DNA of 64,000 bases from Dromaius novaehollandiae (lineage: Eukaryota; Chordata; Aves; Casuariiformes; Dromaiidae), in assembly GCF_036370855.1 (NCBI RefSeq), contig NC_088101.1, forward strand, positions 3,231,501 to 3,295,500, in the 5' to 3' direction. Each line of letters opens with the position of its first letter. Position 1 is the stretch's first letter. The notes under the pieces are model-generated. The model had not been told where the DNA came from. It saw only the letters and a list, made by a program, of their open reading frames with translations, and did not search any database. Made by a program: the position numbers and the translations under genes. Positions 45,301 to 58,600 of this stretch are shown one piece after another.

Positions 45301-48300
45301 CAGCAGGAATGGTGCCATACAATCTCATCTGTGCATGTAACCTGCTGTACTGATGTGTGGTAAATGCACCCTTACACCGGTCTAAAGCACATCTGGTGAT
45401 GCATGCTTTCAGATCTACTTGCGTTTGATAAGCTGTAATTAAGGCAGACTTGAAAAACACATTTCCTTTTAATGTTACATTATGTAACACTTTTGCATTA
45501 CTGTTAGTGCTTCTTTGCAAGAGGTATTGAAAACTATACAAGCAAATTGCAGGGGATGGGCAGAAATTACACATGCATTTTCTCTTTGACCTTAGTAAAT
45601 GAGGTCTTTGGTGCCAGTTATATCTTTCAAACTACTTGACCATGTGTCTGTCTGGGAGCATCCTCTCTTGTTTGAACACCAACAGCTCCATCTGCTTTGA
45701 ATAAACAATGGACTGTTGCACATGGATGGATGGTGCTATTTTCCTGCTCCCTGTCCAGTGAAATTCATGCTCTTTCGATACATGTACTTGTTGCAGCTTA
45801 AATGGATTAGTTATTTGACATAGTTTTAGGTCTTCTATGTTTTAGGAGTGGCTGTAAAAAGTCTGCAATTACTTCAACTTCCTGTTTATGAATGGAAGAG
45901 TTATTTAAAAAGGGGTGGGGGGGAGGAGCTTCTTTGCACTAGCTAAAGAGACTATTTTCTGTGGGAAGGGAGCTTTGAACACCCTGTGAGTTAGTCACAT
46001 GGAACTTGTCTCTGGAGATTTAAAAGTTTTATACCCTTTTGTAAAGTACTGCTATTGTCTGTGTAACAAATTTGGACTGAACTGTTCTGTTAAGTCAGTC
46101 ACGCACACTTAAGAACATAACAGTAGCTCAGCATTAACAATACCTCTGCATTCAATTCAGCAAACTGTTATTATAGTACAATTGGAGCTCTAGCAAGCCA
46201 TTTCTCTCGTGAGGAAGAGCCAGTGTGCTGTTAGAGGCATACTATTAGCATTTCCTGGCTCTCTTCTCACTTCAACACTTGTCCCCTGTTAGGGTTTTTG
46301 ATCATAATCCCAGCAGTGGAATTTACTACATATAGCATTTGGAGGTTTTGAAAGGCCTCCTATAAAGGGTACATTGTATCTCATCTGATCTTTGCTGCAG
46401 TAGGTCAAGGTAAAACAATAGCCTAGCTGGAATTTGATTCTGCTAAACATATTTTGTGCAAGAACTTTCTTACCGTGATGTATTTTTAATATCTGAAAAT
46501 AGACAGTGCTTCAGCTCCAAAATATAGTACAGATGATAGCTTGACGTAGTACTATTACTAGAAAGATATTTGTAGTGCATTAGGCTGCAGAGTGTGTGCA
46601 GATGACAAGCCAAAAATTGTTACTAATCTCCACCCCAGTGAGGAAGCTTGTCATGGTTTGTGGGAGGTGTAGCCTAGCCAGGGCAGACTGGGTTCAGGTA
46701 GCACGTACTGTCTTTACAAGCTGGCTATAACACCTGTGGTGTTTTGATGCAGTATTTCTGAACAAAGTCTTTTAGTTCTTGTATATCAGTCTGTGAGGGA
46801 TTTTTTTTCTCAAGTCAGAATTCCCATCAGCAGGATGGGGGAGGAGTGCATTTTATGTTAGGTTTCTGCAGCCTCCTTACTGGGTGGAAATGATAGCACT
46901 TCAAATGTTTCCACAAGCAGCCAGCTTAAAGGGTGAAACCAACAGTGTCAGTTTGCTACTGTTCATGAGTTCTGCTTTTGTAGTAGAAATACCAAGCTTG
47001 TCTTTACTTCTGCATGTATGGTTAGAGCTGTCAGAAAAGTTGCTGTAAATAAAATGTGGAGATTTGTTTCATGGCATGTCTCAAACAAGTGTGTATGCTT
47101 ACACTTCTGAAACTTGTGTAAGAGCAGCTAGAGAACAGTAGTTCATAAAGTTCTCCAGTCTTTCATGCCTCATAGCCAGGTCTGAGGGATGGCTTTTAGA
47201 AAGGCATGTAACTTGTGGAAGACAAAGTTGAGGCTTTGTCAAAATTAGAATACACTCTCAGATTTTGATAGTGTATGACCCTAGCTTCCAACATGCTGTT
47301 TTGTCATCTGAGTCTCTAGAAGGTGCCAATCCCATTGTGGAATGTGACATGGGCAAACAGTATCTTAAGGATTTCACTTATTTTGCCCTAGGAATAAGGT
47401 AATTCAAATTTAAGTGCTTTCATGAAATGGGACTCAAATCTTTTTTTAGGCTGGTTGGATATCCTCCTCTGGATTTAACTCTTTCACTTCAGACTGTTTA
47501 TAAATTAAAACCACTTTATACAGGAAAGGTCACTTCAAAATCCTGACCCATTCTCTTCTGGAGTTAATAAAATAGGAAATTCTTTCACAGGATGAAATAT
47601 TTCATGTTTGATTTTTTCTTTCCCTTCAGTAAGTGTTGTCAATTCTAACAAAAACAAATATCCTTGAATGAAGGCTATAGCTTTTGTGCAAAAGATTATG
47701 AGATCTGCTTAGGGTTTGCATCTCACTCAGTCAAATAGATTTGGTTCATCAGTCCCTAAATGCCACTCTGAAGTGTGGTTGAGATGTATAAATCAGTTAC
47801 GCCCAGGATACCTGCCTAAATTATTAATTTAGTCATTGACTTTTCGGTCAAGGACAAATGCCTGGGCCCTTATGCAGGTGCCACAGCTCTGATTTTCTGA
47901 GGCCTTCTGTCCAGTGTCCCACTGTCTGGAAGAATGGTTGTGGCTCTCCTGGCTGTGGTTACATCACCCCTGATCTCCCTTGCTGTGAGCAATGGGCCAC
48001 AGGCACTGTCACCCCAAAGTCACCATTGGAGGCTGCTGGTCTACACTTCCTGTGTGGCAGCTTGAGCTGAGCCTGATGAATACAGAGCTTTGAACTCCTG
48101 TCAACAGTCTAGTGTGCCAGCCAAAGTGCTCCATTTAGGTCTCTAGTGGGGATGAAGGTCTCTTGAAGTGTTCCCTATAATCAAAATATTCATATGAGTG
48201 GAAATCCTTCCCAAACTTGCACAACTTTGCCCTTTGGCAATTTCCTTGATGCTGGTATGTCTGTAGAGAGTTTCTTTCAATGAAACAATGCTTTCTAATA

Positions 48301-51300
48301 CATTTTAAAAAAAAATCCTAACTAGCTTTTTTGAACGTAAGGCTGTATTGACTTACAAGACTTGTGCTCCTATGAAACCTAGTTATACCTTGCTCTGTTA
48401 GAAGCTGCAATTCAAGCTCACTCAAAGATAAAATCCTGTAGGTGACTGTGGGAGAATACATATATCTGTAAGAAATCTTTCTGTCAGTGGTGTAGATAAC
48501 AGCCCTGCTAGTTAAAGCAGGGGGAAATAGATTAACAGTACCTGATTAATGGCATAATGAGGGCTGCTAAGCTTGGAGGACCATTTTGTGGTTAGCTGCA
48601 TGTTTTCCAAGAAAACAATTCAAACTGTTACATATTACTTTGCATGTAAAATAGCTACGTCTGCAGTTAGGTCTTTTCTTTTTCTGTTTAGATATAAATT
48701 TGTGTTAGAGCTTTGATTAGTTGTATGATATCTTTGAGAGTGAACAGCATATGCCATGGAGACAAATACTTTGCTGATGTGTGCCAGTTAAGTGAATCTA
48801 GCTAGGTAGATTGGATAGATGGATAGGAGATACTTTATGTTCCCTAGGCTGTACTGCGAAGCCAGATGTCTGGCATTTCCTTCCCATGTTCTTGGCATTA
48901 CTTGTGTGAACACTAGCTTGCTGTTGGAGCCAGATGGCCACAGGGAATCCTCTGAACTGCCTTTTGGGCTTACTGGTCCCAGAGCACAGCTTTGCCTACA
49001 AAACCTGAAGAGCCAGCCAGGAGGCTTTGAAGTCTGCTTTCTTGAGGTACCTCTTCCTCTACCCCCAGCAGGTAAAGGGGTCTCTTGAAGAAAGATCTCC
49101 TTATTGCACAATACTATGAAGACCTCTTGGGTTTTGCCTTCCCTGCTGTGGGAGACACTGCATTTTTCTAGAGCACAATGGATGTGTTGGTTCGCATGGG
49201 TGGAAGGATTGCAGTGCTGGGCTGCCAGGGGGAGGTTTCTTTGTCTGCAGTGCTCTTTCAAGTGTAGGGTCCTGCTGAAATGCAGACATTCCAAGCTGCT
49301 AGGCAGCATATCTTCTCCTGTGCCATGTCTTCAGCCTCTTATGCATGCCCTCTGGGAGGAGAGGTAGGAAGCTGTGCTGTCATGCTGGTAAACACACAAG
49401 CTCCAGGCACTGCAGCAGGGAGAAGCACTAGAGTAATTCTTGTGAAGAGTGGGCAGGTCTTTCCAGGTCTGATGTGTATCTACTAAAACAGGAAGTGATT
49501 TCATAAAAGCCCAGCTGGATGGCTACAGTACTGTGCTCAAATCAGCTCTGCATTCCTCCCCAAGATTCCCATGGACCCCAGTGTGCTGCCTGGTGTGGGG
49601 AGAGCTGGGGGAGACTTGTTTCTGCTGATGGCTGAGATCCCATCTGTCTGAGATGAGTGATTTCATAGTTCTGAGAGACATGCTAAGGTGGAGTCCTCAG
49701 TTTTTCTTCTTGCAGTGTAAATCACTTATGCTTTCTTAGTCCTGTGCTCTTCCCAGGCCTTGGTAATTTCATCATTCCAACTGAACAGGAGTTTTACCTT
49801 GTTAAATTCAGGGAGTGCCACTCTGATGCTGGTGTCTTTTAACCTGTCCTTCTCATTTTCTGCCAGACCCATAATGAATGATAAATCTGTCTTGCAGAGG
49901 GTGCAACTTTGCTTCTTTTGCTTCTAATAAAATATGTGCTGTTTGACCTAATTGTGAAGCATCTGTATTTGGATATTTTTGAAAACTTACTCTTTCATCT
50001 GTTTTCTGTTGAGAGCCCACTCAAAGAGCTTTGCTATAACTCTGGAAAATATAAGTTTTCACCTTCTGTCCCTCTTTATTTTTAATAAACTGATTTCCCC
50101 ATTTCTAATGCACGTAGGTGTGTATGCCTTTGCCACCCATCTGTGCCAAGACTTTGGTTTATTGATTCTAAATATATATTCCAGTTGTCTACATGCTTGT
50201 TGTCAAAAATCAAAGCAGCCAGATACATCTACAGTCTGCAAGCTCATTTTTTGTGGAGGTATGGCTTAAAAAAATCAAATCTTTCCTGTCTATTCTTAGT
50301 CTAGAGCTGATTCTCCACAGGTGTTAATTGCTGCAGCTCCATGGGGCATTCAAATTGACACCAACAGAGGCTGTGATCTTCTGGGCAGCATGTTTTCTGA
50401 CATATCTGTACATTGGAATAATGCAAGTCAAATGGTACTTAAAAATTCAAGAGTGTAGAAACCCTGGGCCCATCAGTTCATCCTCTCAAAGTTATTTATA
50501 CTAAATTTTGTTTCTAGTGTTCTTTTTGGGATGAAATACTAAAAGTATGGTAAGATGGAAAATGAGTTGGGCTGACACTACATTTGACACTACATCTTAG
50601 TAGGAAGCTGAATTACTGTTATATCAGGAGCGGCAAACAATTTACTAGTGCATCATTCACTTCAATATAAACTTTATTTTGTAATGTCTATATTGTAAAT
50701 TCAGTATTTTCTTCTATCTAATAGCGTGTAAAATGTTGCTAGCTCTCAGGACTAAATTTTCCATGATACCTACATCCAATATATGTATGTTTGGATAGCT
50801 TGAAAGTCTAGTGGATTTCTTGTGGCACCTGTACTTTAACAGACATTTGCTGCTGTTTGGTTTGACTCTGATTAGCTCTTCTTTGGACTGAGACTTTACA
50901 TGTGGCACCGAAAGCCAAACTATGGAAATATAATTCTGTAGCTTATGTCATTCTTCCTCTTCTCAAAAAAGTTATGAAAATAACGGGGTCATGGTTTTAT
51001 ACATGTCAACCCTGCCTCAACAATATAGTGACTCACTAGTGTGTTATTTTGCTTCTGTAGCCTTACTAAAATGCAATCATGAGCTGGTGATTTTTAGGGC
51101 CAATAAATATTTGGGGATCTTTTTGGTGTGAAGTTTCATTTATAGCAACATTCACCTGTTGCCTGTGTAGGCATCCTTGGCTTTAGAAGTGCTTTTACAA
51201 ATATGCAACTGATGAAATGCTGAGCGGATAGTCTTCCATCGCTTATGTTCACATGGTACAAATGACCTCAGAGGTATCCATTTGTTTTATGGGTACTCTA

Positions 51301-54300
51301 CCTTTCGAAGTCATTACTGCTTAATTTTCACTGCTGCTTGCGCTCAACAGTGGTTAATAGTGGCTTCATGAATTACTAATGTGCTTAGAGGTGAAAAGTA
51401 AAGACCTCATCAAATTCTGGGTATTTGCATATACATTGCAGATAATGAAGTAACTGAGAGGCAATGCATTTTTTTATTCCTTTGCTGTTAGGGTATTCAG
51501 TAGAGTTGCTGCTGAGTATTAACCTTTGTTTAATGCTCTCCAGTCCTATATGGTGTATCATGTGCTGCATTAACCCTCATTTGCAAAGCAATTTCTTGGG
51601 TTCTGCTGTGTTTACACTGGCAAGCTCCAAGAGGTAATTACAGAGCTCCTTTGTTAGAAATTAAGCACTGCAGACAGAGTCTGTTCCAGTAAATCAGAAA
51701 TCACATAGAATTCAATATAAGAACTCAGAGACAGTCTTTCTTTTTCCTCTGAAATTCTTCTCCATCAAATCCAGAGCAGTTCTTTGAAGCACTGAAGTGG
51801 TATGCTTAGTACCCTTACGCTCTTGATTTCAGTAGGACTCCTCTTCAGCCTTTACTAAACAGGGATGTCTTTAAACAATGCAGTTAAACAAATGCTTAAT
51901 CAGGGTTATTGAGACAGAAGGTAGGGTATATATAGTGCTTGCTTTTAAAATGGGGAATTTTTTTCCTTATGTGTATGACCTCTTTAAGGCAGGAAATGTG
52001 CTTAAAACTTGAGTAACGTCTTTTCTTTTTCAACTGCGTTTCAATTCACTGTAGATAAAAATGATCTTTTAAGGATGAGTCAAAGGCTTAAATGTACATT
52101 TAACCCAATTCCTTTTGAAACCCAGTTTAGTCATACAGCTTCTTTGAAATAAATGTGCAAGTAGCTATGTTCATCAATAAACTGTTTTTAGTATCACCTG
52201 CATAAACCAAATCACAGATGCTTCAATCAAGGATGATTTTTTTAAAGAAAGGTTTTAAATTGCCTACTCTGCCTACTGCAACACAACATGCTTGCCTGTA
52301 ATTTAGTGCCTTATCCAATGGAGTGTGACAGGGATTAACCTTTTCTGAAACAAGAAAATGATTAGAATTTTAAAAATCTGTATACAATTACTGTTCACAG
52401 AATATTAAAAACATCTGAAGCATGTATACATTCTCATGATTTTGAATCATCTTCCAGACATTCTTTCTGCTTTTTTTGTTTAGGGAATTATTTCAGATTT
52501 TGTAGCAGAAAAGCTTTGGGTCATATGTTATTTGGATTTTTTTTTTTTTTTTGAAGTTGCTCTTTACATTTATTGAAAGGAGACAGGCAAAACTGCCATT
52601 GCAAGCAAAGAGATACTGCTGCTCTGGTGTCTGCAGGAACTCCACAAAACAATATTAGGGAAGGGCAACAGTATGGGATTTTAACTCCTGTGTATCTGAG
52701 GCAATTGCATCAGGAAAAGACCTATGATAGGGAATCATATTCTCCCTCTTTCCAGTAACAGTTAACATCACAGGGAGATGCATGAGACCTTCAGTAAGGG
52801 CCATTCTGTTATAGCTGTTATATCCATTCGTTGACCTGAGAATATTAGAGTGAGTAAAATCAGGTGCCAGTGTGACTATATTGCTTCTTGTCGTAAGCTG
52901 ACTTTGTGCTCTCCAGTTTGGTAGAGCTGGTGTGCAACTCCCCAGCTGCTTCTGATGTGTTCTCTCCTATTGGGTGGCTTATGTCATGGACCGAGGCAGT
53001 GTTTGCACTTTATTGCTGACACATGTACATGTAATGAAGTGTGGGCCTTTTAATTGCTCGAAAGAAAGGTGAACTGACCAGCTGCAGCATCTGGAAGGAG
53101 TGCCTCAAGGGCACTTTTGCTGGTTCTAGGGCCAATGGCATTAACAATTTTTTGTGTTGGTGAATGAGCTTGTGCTTTGTGGATGCAAGATTTGGTATCT
53201 TTATCAGAAGCATTCAGGAAATTGGTGGATAGTAGTCTGGTTTGCCATAGACCAGCCAGAGCAGCAGAGTACAAAGTGATATTTCTGCAGACACTGCTGC
53301 TCTACTTGTAGCATTTCTGATACTAGGCAGGTTTTCAACTGCTGGACATCTAAATGTTTTCCAGTTACTGAAGACCCATTTGGAAAACCCCTGTGCTGAG
53401 GATTGTATAGCCTCTGTGGACTTCTTAGTCACCATTCATGGATTCTGATGCCAGGTAAAAATCACTGCGTTAGAAATGAGAACATTGCATCCTGAGCAAA
53501 GCTGGTCATTCAAAGCTGCAGTGGAAACTGGTCCTGACATTTGTCTTTGGTAACAGAAGCCAGAGAGAAAATTCTTATATAAAGGTACACATTAATGTGA
53601 AAGGCCTTGTTGGTTTAGAGACTGAATGGGGTGTTCTTGAAGCCATAATAGTGAAGCTCGGGCTAGTTTGTGGAGAAATTTAGGGACATTGTCAGTGTCG
53701 AATGGGCATCATGCTTTATTTGAAAGTGGTTCGGACACTAACTCATCTTGCCATGACTAAACTGTGAGTGAGAGTCATAGGGGACTTGAATATCCTTTTA
53801 TCTAGTTAAAAAGATAGCCTAGCAATAGAGCCTGCTGCAAATCTGGAACAGTCCATTGTAGAGGATCAAATTGGGTTATACCAAGGATGTAAGCTCTGTC
53901 AAATTCAGAGGTATTCTTGTTTCTACACAACTGCATCTTATGACTAAGGGCTAATAGGCACAAAGGTTCTTTGCTCTTCCAAAGGTATACAGGCATTTCT
54001 CTTGCTTTAGTCATAAGACACACAAGTGTCAGTGTGCATTATAGACAAATGAGGTAATGGAATGGGAATTCTTCATACTTAAGTTGTCATTTTTGCATTC
54101 GTTTAACTAGGTGGATGCTTAACTGTTAATTCTCCTTCTTCCAATTTACCTGTAAGTTCCTAAAATACACTCTGGTTTGAAGCAGGATGAATGATGTTTG
54201 CTGTATCACATGAATTTATCTCTTTATTAATGTGGGGAATTATGTCTGTATTTGGCAAGGCTTTCTTTTGTGATATATGAAAATATCAAGGTGATTCAAT

Positions 54301-54439
54301 CCTGTGAACAGATTAGGTTTAGGAAATAGCAGTTGGGCATGCGTTTCTTCCATGTGCTTATCTTCCCCAGGATAGCTCTTAATTGCAGATGCAGAGATGA
54401 CCTATAACCTCTTTGTAGGAGGTTGCAAGATCTTTGGTC
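45301..54439. other. long non-coding stretch, nothing recognised
   Basis: No gene or clear transposon recognised. Small features: two exact 11-bp copies of TGACACTACAT at 50573 and 50585, and a T16 run at 52537-52552. The AT-rich part around 52.09-52.44 kb has an enhancer-like texture but nothing specific. The longest open frame (48788-49309, minus, about 173 codons) is unrecognised and overlaps open frames on the plus strand. Confidence 0.5.
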
Positions 54440-54582
54440 ACCACTTTATCTGTGCCTCTTGCAATGTGTCTGGGAAGCAAAGGAGCGCTGTTATCCTAAA
54501 TCATTTGTCTGAGATCACAGAGGAGGTGAGTGACAGAACAGGAATTGAACCCTTGCCAATGCTCTAATCTCTCTGCCATTTC
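54440..54582 (-). repeat. MIR-like tRNA-derived SINE, minus strand
   Basis: On the minus strand an A-box-like stretch ('TGGCAGAGAGATTAGAGCA', about 54578-54560) is followed by a perfect B box GGTTCAATTCC (plus 54541-54551). The MIR-type core then follows: 'CTGTTCTGTCACTCACC', 'CTGTGATCTCAGACAAATGA'. This is the best-preserved SINE in the window, showing both polymerase III promoter boxes and part of the core. Confidence 0.82.
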
Positions 54583-57500
54583 ACTGGCTTCTATTTAATG
54601 ACTTCTGGATCTACAGACCTAGAAGCTAAGTCTTTGGAGTGCTTATGTTCTGTGGAGGATCTGTCTAGTGTCCCATGTGTGTAAATGTTCAGCACCAAGC
54701 CACCCACTTCTGCACAATGCCACAAAACCTGAAATGTTCTTGATTGTAAATGTGTGGAGACTTGACCATAAACACCTGCTAAAAGTTACATGCATGCTTA
54801 AATATAGCCTTACACAGGAATAAACAGTGGCAAAAGCTGTCAGGTTCTGGTGGTGTTTGGCAGCAAGAAGTTTAAATATCAGCAGGTATTAGTAGTTTTC
54901 CTGTATGTCAACATGGCTGTGGCATTGTGGAAAGTGCTGAGAAGGTGTTCTCGAAGCTGTCCAGCTCCTACCCATACTCTTTGCTCTGATAATGAATTCA
55001 TTTATTCCATCTCTGGAGATTTTAGTCTGTACCTTTCCTTAACACAAAATTCATAGACCTTTTCAGTGAGTGGGATGGGGGGAGAGGGAGGAATCTCTCA
55101 GCTGCAATATTATTTTTGCAACAAATATTTCTTCCATCATTTTCAAGCAAATGATCATTTTTTACTTGCAGTAAACATCTGACTTTATCCAGGCAGTTGC
55201 AGAATGACTTGATCCTTAACCAGTGTGATGTAATGTAAAGGCAGCATCTACAGACCTGACCCTTACAAAAGTAGCCTTAATTAAATGTCATCCTCTCTGC
55301 CAGCCTCCATTCCTTTGCTACCCAACTACCCTCCACTTGGTCATTTTCCTATCTAGCCTTTGAAATCATTCTGTGAAAATCAGAGCTGCTTTGCTGATTA
55401 TACCAGCTGAGGCCCTGGCTTTTAAACTCTAAATTTCAGAACAAAAAGAAATCTTTCAAGTTTATCTTTGTCACCCAAAAACCCCTAAAAAGACGTTAGG
55501 ATTTCCATGTCTTGATTCCTATATTGCAGATGCCACTTGCCAAGCAGCACCAAAACTTAACAGTGGGTGTTCATGGACCCAGGTGAGTCTCCTCCTGTCT
55601 CCAGCCTTTTGAGAGGTACCTACATGTAAGGAGAACTCTACAGGGGAAGGGGAAGAGATCGTAGCTATCCCGTGAAACACCTTACCTTTTATTTGAGCCT
55701 TATCTAAGCAGGTTCAGGCTACTCAAAATTTCATAACCTTTCAAAACCTTTTCTATTGATATAGTCTGAAGTCAGCCATAAAGTAAGAGCTTCCTTTATT
55801 TAGCAGCCAACAGATCAAGGTGTGTACCAAAGAAGATGCAATAGCAAGAGATAAGAAATATGCCTCTTCTGCTGCATTAATCTTTAGTAAGAGCATGCCT
55901 AAGAGCTTCAGCTTTGTTATCTTTCACAAAGATTTACCAGGAGGCAACTGGCATTAAGTCCTTAGTGCTGTTGCATTACATATACAAAAATGCTAATTTT
56001 TGTTTCCATTTTCACTCAGCCTGATTTGAAAAACGTCTATGTTAAATAGCAATTTCTCATTTTGAAAGTTATTTCTTGAGATGCCAAGCAATAATGATTA
56101 TATCAATGGAGTACATTGATTTTTTTTCTTATTTGCCCTATATCCCAGTAAGCATGATACTTGACGTGATTTATTTCATTTCTTGTTTCTCCTCCATCTT
56201 TTCTTGGCAATAATCAGAATCGCATTGAAACCAGCATCAGAACTTCATTGTGACAAATCTCTAGTGACTGTTCAATCTAATGCAAAATGTACGATGTGCA
56301 ACTTAAACTCCTCGTCTGACTTCAGGGTCTGTTTATGCCAATGCTGACTTGATAAATTTTCCCCCAAACTGTTGCTGCATGGTTGGTAATGCCATTCTCC
56401 AAATTCCAAGCTTTTGAGGTGAGGCACAGAACCCGTAAGCAACTTTTCTGACCCTTTGCTGCTATTACAGGAGATCTGCATTAGGCCAAGGACAGGGTGA
56501 TCCTGTCCCATCCTGACCAGGGAATGGGACGGGGTTACTCTGGGTTTGTAGTATTCCTTTACTGTATAGTGGCACCAGTCACTGTAGACATGAAGGGATG
56601 AATTATGCTGTATATTACCATCCCTTTGTACCACAGCATTTACAGGGGGCTGCCACGGTCTTGGTTTGTGTATATCAGCATGGCTTCATTGATTTTTACT
56701 CAAGTGATGGTAGCTTACATTACCTGGGTCCCAGAATGGTGAAACTTGTGTTTCAAAGCCAGTCCTCTAGAATTGTCTTTCATATTGCTCATGTGGGCTA
56801 CTAAAACCCAGCAGCTTTCATTCCTGTCCAGAACTGCTGTTTCTGGCACAAGCATGCAGACTTTTTATTCTTCTCCAGCATGCCTGTCCTCTAGTTACTG
56901 AAATAAGGATTGCTTGCAAGGATCAAGAGAACTGTGTAGCCAAGCTACAACAGTGTCTGTGGGAAGCTATGTCTTCTACCCAGAAGCCACAACAGTATAT
57001 CCTGGTATGTAAGTTAGACACCTAGGGAGAGATTCAGGTTTTAATTTGAATTTGCTTTTCTTCATTGGAAAAAAAACAAACAAGCAAAGGATTAGTTGGC
57101 CCTGCTTTGCACATAGAGAATGATTTATCTCCTTCATACAGCAGCATCTGTCTAATACTCTGCTTGAATTCCTCAAAAGGCTAAGAGTGTTTCTAATGGT
57201 CATTTAAATAATAAAAGCCATCACACATTAGGGGTATTTCAGTCATTCCTTTTCTGCTCTGGTGCTTGTTGTATTCTATTAATATTTATTGAATTCAAGG
57301 AAATTCATCCTGAGCTACTGGTCCACATTTCTTTTCAAGGTCACCAAATATAAATATTTTATTTATCTAATTTAGAAAAACGACATTGGATGCTATGCAG
57401 CAAACACGACAGGAGTATGAATTAGTCTTCTAGTGGAAAGCTTCCCTCGGGAAATGTATCCAGGTACCAGTAATGGATAATTACAAGTCCAATAGCTTCT

Positions 57501-58194
57501 CTCCAAGAAGGTAATAAAGATACATAATGGTAATACAAATCTTCACCTGAAAATGTGCATATGGCAATAGCAGTAGCAAAAATGGATATATGCTACTTAG
57601 GGTAGTGAAAGCATCCAAATCTGTCTTTCTGATTTTTGGATTCTAAATTGGCCTATTAGAGCTTCAGTTTCAAAACTGTACTTGGATAAGCATATGGGCT
57701 ATATGGCAGATCTTGAGTAGCCCTTTGGGAACGAATGTGCCCAAATCCATTAGACTGATGTCTCCCATGCTGGCTAAAAGCATTATCCTTGCAGCAATCC
57801 AGAGTGGCCATACTAGCTTCTCTTGAATATTGCTCAGTGTCTTCTCTCTGCCAGGAGTCTGCTGTTCCCCTTTCAAACAAGGCTGCACTGCCTGCTTCCT
57901 GTGTATGCGTAGCCCAGGGAAAATCCTGTTTCTCCCCACTAGTAATAAGATAGATAAAGAGAAGATGCTGCTGAGATGGTGTGTTCTCAATGTTTCTGTA
58001 GATTAAACCTTGCCTACCCTTTTCTGCTGCATATTCTGCACAGCTTCTGTACATCTGGAGCCTATATTCTTTACATTCCGTGGAAGTCTAGAAATTTTGC
58101 TTCTATGATGATTTCATTTTGAGCAAGCACCATCTTTTCTTTGCATACCCTTCCCCCTGCCCCCAAAGAGCAGGGGAGATGATGGAGGCTGTGT
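54583..58194. other. non-coding stretch, nothing recognised
   Basis: Open frames up to about 130 codons on the minus strand (56.27-56.63 and 57.66-58.05 kb) show no domain. No repeat recognised. Confidence 0.5.
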
Positions 58195-58600
58195 TTTAGA
58201 AATTAATAATTGCATTCTTGCAAATGCTGGCTGCAAGAAAACAATGCCTGTTTCAAAAAGGAAAAAGCCAGTAGATTGTGTTTGCCTCTACAAAATGTTC
58301 ATCAAGGAACACTTTTCCCCTACTGAGTTTTGAGCAGTCAAAAATCAAAGAAAACAAATGAGGTGGCACTTAATATAATAGCAAAATGTGCTTGTGGGTT
58401 TGTATTAAATTTTTAGCATTGTTGTTGTCTTTTGTCATTGCTAAGGTTAAAATTAAAAAGGACGAAAAGTGTAATGCTATTGTCTAGAAATATCACAGAC
58501 AAAGCACAGGCTGTAAAGAAGCAGGTGCTGAATAATTGTCTTTGTGGCAGTTCTGTTTTTAAATAATACATACATGTCATCTAAGGGGAGATATTATGAG
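58195..58600. other. enhancer-like AT-rich block with homeodomain, octamer-like and SOX-like sites
   Basis: The block opens with AATTAATAATTGCATT, then CTTGCAAATG, which is one base off a POU octamer on the minus strand. AACAATG (SOX-type) follows within 25 bases. Further ATTA cores and a TCATTGCTAAGG string follow near 58435. There is no open frame and no repeat. Such clustering is typical of developmental enhancers, but no conservation data were available. Confidence 0.3.
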
